Shown: positions 62,509 to 64,000 of the stretch, piece after piece
How the letters are laid out: the number at the start of each line of letters is the position of its first letter
Numbering within the stretch: the stretch's first letter is position 1
From: Allobosea sp. Tri-44
GTDB lineage: Bacteria > Pseudomonadota > Alphaproteobacteria > Rhizobiales > Beijerinckiaceae
Direction of reading: 5' to 3'
Assembly (NCBI RefSeq): GCF_004123845.1
Contig: NZ_NBDP01000018.1
Span: forward strand, 43,854 to 107,853
Length of the DNA: 64,000 bases
Made by a program: the position numbers and the translations under genes
The notes under the pieces: generated by a model
What the model was told of the DNA's origin: nothing
The model's database searches: none
The model's input: only the letters and a program-made list of their open reading frames with translations

Positions 62509-64000
62509 ATGCGTCGAATCCATCGCAATCTCCAGACGAACAGCGCTTCTCCCGTCGCTCGTATCTCGGATCAACTCGCTGATTTCGCTGATATTCCGGA
62601 GCCGGCTCCGGTCGACCGCCACGCGTCCCTAGCACCGGCAGCGCCCGGGCTCGTGCGCTTCGGGCGCACGCCCGACAAGGTCCGCCGGCAGGAGGTCGAG
62701 CGCGCCGCCACGCAGACGGTGACCCCACTGCCCGAGCCCGCGCCGGAAGCGCCCGTCGATCCCGGCAGCGTCCGCTATTGGCGCACTCCGCGGCACATGC
62801 TGCGGCAGGTCTGGGGAGGCGGGTCGTCCGAGCTTGTGCCGCAGGTCGAGGCCGAGATGGCTGGGGAGGGCGACGATGCCCTGACCGCTTCGGTCGTCGA
62901 TTCACCGCTGCCGGACGAGCCGATCGAGGCGGTCACGACCCCGTTCGCTTTCCTCTCCGATGCCGCCTTCTGGGAGTTCATCCCCGATGCAGAGCAGGAG
63001 GATGAGGTAGGGTTCGAGAACGCGCCGCCGGTCCCCGCAGCGAGGGCGCCGCTGGAGACGGCTCAGCCGAGCCCGCCGGCGGCAGTGGCCGAGCCGGTGC
63101 GCTCGGCGCCTGCTCCGGTTCCCGCAGCCGCATCGGCGACGATGTCCTTCGGCTGGACGCAGCCTTATCGCTTCGAGTTGAACCTGACGCCGCCTGCTCT
63201 GCAGGTCGTCGCGCCGCCTCCCGTGGCGGCCGCACCGGCTCCCACGCCGAAGGTTCCGGCTCCGCGCCGCCGGATCATGGGACAGCTTGCTCCGGCTGCG
63301 GCTCCGGTCGCCGCGCCCATGCCGAAGGTGGTCGAAGCGGAGGCTGTGCCCGCGGCGGTACAGCCGAAGGTCTCGGTCGTGCCTCCGGCCCTGAGGCCGC
63401 GCGCGGCTGCCCCGCAGCCCAGGCGGGTCGCGGCGCAGGGTTTCGAGCTGCCGCCGATCGAGTTCCTGGCCGAGCCGCCGCAGATCGCGGCAACGATCCC
63501 GATCGAGCTCATCCAGCAGAATTCCGGCCTGCTCGAGGGGATTCTGGAGGACTTCAACGTTCGTGGCGAGGTGGTGCAGGCCTGCCCCGGCCCGGTTGTG
63601 ACGTTGTACGAGCTTGAGCCTGCGCCTGGGACCAAGAGCTCGCGCGTGATTTCGTTGGCCGACGACATTGCGCGCTCGATGAGCGCGATCTCGGCGCGTG
63701 TCGCCGTGATCCCCGGCAAGAACGCGATCGGCATCGAACTGCCCAACGCCAAGCGCGAGACCGTCTTCCTGCGCGAGCTTCTGGCCAGCCAGGATTTCGA
63801 GGGCACCAAGCACAAGCTGGCGCTCTGCCTCGGCAAGACCATCGGCGGCGAGCCGGTGATCGCCGATCTCGCCCGCATGCCGCATCTGCTCGTCGCCGGC
63901 ACCACCGGCTCGGGCAAGTCGGTCGCGATCAACACCATGATCCTGTCGATCCTCTACCGGCTGAAGCCGGAGGAGTGCCGGCTGATCATGGTCGACCCCA
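62509..64000 (+). CDS. FtsK/SpoIIIE-type DNA translocase, soluble form (3' end outside window)
   Basis: An open frame from an ATG shortly after an in-frame stop (62503) to the end of the window, at least 497 codons. Residues 1-320 are a Pro/Ala-rich, low-complexity linker without membrane helices. The FtsK alpha domain begins near 325 (PIELIQQNSGLLEGILEDFNVRGEV), and the motor starts at LLVAGTTGSGKSVAINTMIL with Walker A GTTGSGKS at 464-471. Typical FtsK has four N-terminal helices; these are absent, so it may be the second, soluble FtsK found in some Rhizobiales. The linker contains a duplicated 13-residue motif (49-61 and 88-100). Confidence 0.85.
   Translation, partial: MRRIHRNLQTNSASPVARISDQLADFADIPEPAPVDRHASLAPAAPGLVRFGRTPDKVRRQEVERAATQTVTPLPEPAPEAPVDPGSVRYWRTPRHMLRQVWGGGSSELVPQVEAEMAGEGDDALTASVVDSPLPDEPIEAVTTPFAFLSDAAFWEFIPDAEQEDEVGFENAPPVPAARAPLETAQPSPPAAVAEPVRSAPAPVPAAASATMSFGWTQPYRFELNLTPPALQVVAPPPVAAAPAPTPKVPAPRRRIMGQLAPAAAPVAAPMPKVVEAEAVPAAVQPKVSVVPPALRPRAAAPQPRRVAAQGFELPPIEFLAEPPQIAATIPIELIQQNSGLLEGILEDFNVRGEVVQACPGPVVTLYELEPAPGTKSSRVISLADDIARSMSAISARVAVIPGKNAIGIELPNAKRETVFLRELLASQDFEGTKHKLALCLGKTIGGEPVIADLARMPHLLVAGTTGSGKSVAINTMILSILYRLKPEECRLIMVDP

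Overview
This is high-GC DNA read as an alphaproteobacterial chromosome, most likely Hyphomicrobiales (Rhizobiales) and possibly Bosea-like. The reasons are the cyo and SURF1 order, a folA-hflK-hflC-degP string, class I KARI, an Ohr/OhrR pair, DUF1127 and DUF3592 proteins, and intergenic palindromes of the type seen in that order. The genus is a guess from recall; the class is well supported. The window is mostly core metabolism with a few accessory blocks. No prophage, insertion sequence, rRNA or CRISPR array is visible.

Layout. 1-3.7 kb: 3' part of a cytochrome bo3 quinol oxidase operon (cyoB partial, cyoC, cyoD) with a SURF1 assembly factor. 3.8-9.1 kb: acetyltransferase, folA, hflK-hflC, a DUF2065 mini-protein and a DegP-type periplasmic protease, closed by a clear terminator. 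9.2-11.4 kb: a cupin, serB and divergent miaA. 11.4-20.8 kb: branched-chain amino-acid genes ilvB, ilvN and ilvC, spread out and interleaved with a racemase, an AbrB/PIN toxin-antitoxin pair, a glutathione transferase, regulators and a HAD hydrolase. 20.9-22.4 kb: a run of very small proteins. 22.4-30.1 kb: a ComEA-like protein, DedA, and a NitT/TauT-type ABC importer split by two unrelated genes. 30.4-36.7 kb: a tightly overlapped string pdxY, EEP hydrolase, phzF-like, Nudix, dcp. 38.6-40.5 kb: leuA with a leucine-rich leader peptide. 40.5-44.5 kb: a TPR protein, an NCS2 permease and tRNA-Lys(CTT). 44.7-49.5 kb: a four-gene archaic (Csu-like) chaperone-usher pilus operon. 49.7-52.5 kb: a cupin, an epoxide-hydrolase-like enzyme, and divergent ohr and ohrR with operator-like palindromes. 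52.5-62.4 kb: a probable catabolic cluster with a class V aminotransferase, a GntR/FCD regulator, a tripartite tricarboxylate transporter (tctCBA), a GlcD-GlcF-type fused dehydrogenase and a secreted beta-propeller. 62.5 kb to the end: a partial FtsK-like translocase that lacks the usual membrane domain.

The main theme is amino-acid supply. ilvB is preceded by a leader peptide dense in Leu/Ile/Val codons with competing RNA hairpins, and leuA by a leader with six Leu codons. A weaker candidate leader precedes ilvC. Together they point to ribosome-mediated sensing of branched-chain aminoacyl-tRNA at several unlinked operons.

The most unusual material is intergenic. One family is a composite palindromic element (7065-7183 and 44577-44706) with two shorter relatives, two of which contain the stop codon of the adjacent gene. 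A second family has at least five nested palindromes with GTCAT...ATGAC ends. A 50-residue cysteine-rich mini-protein at 22132 has a strong ribosome-binding site but seems to begin with ATA.
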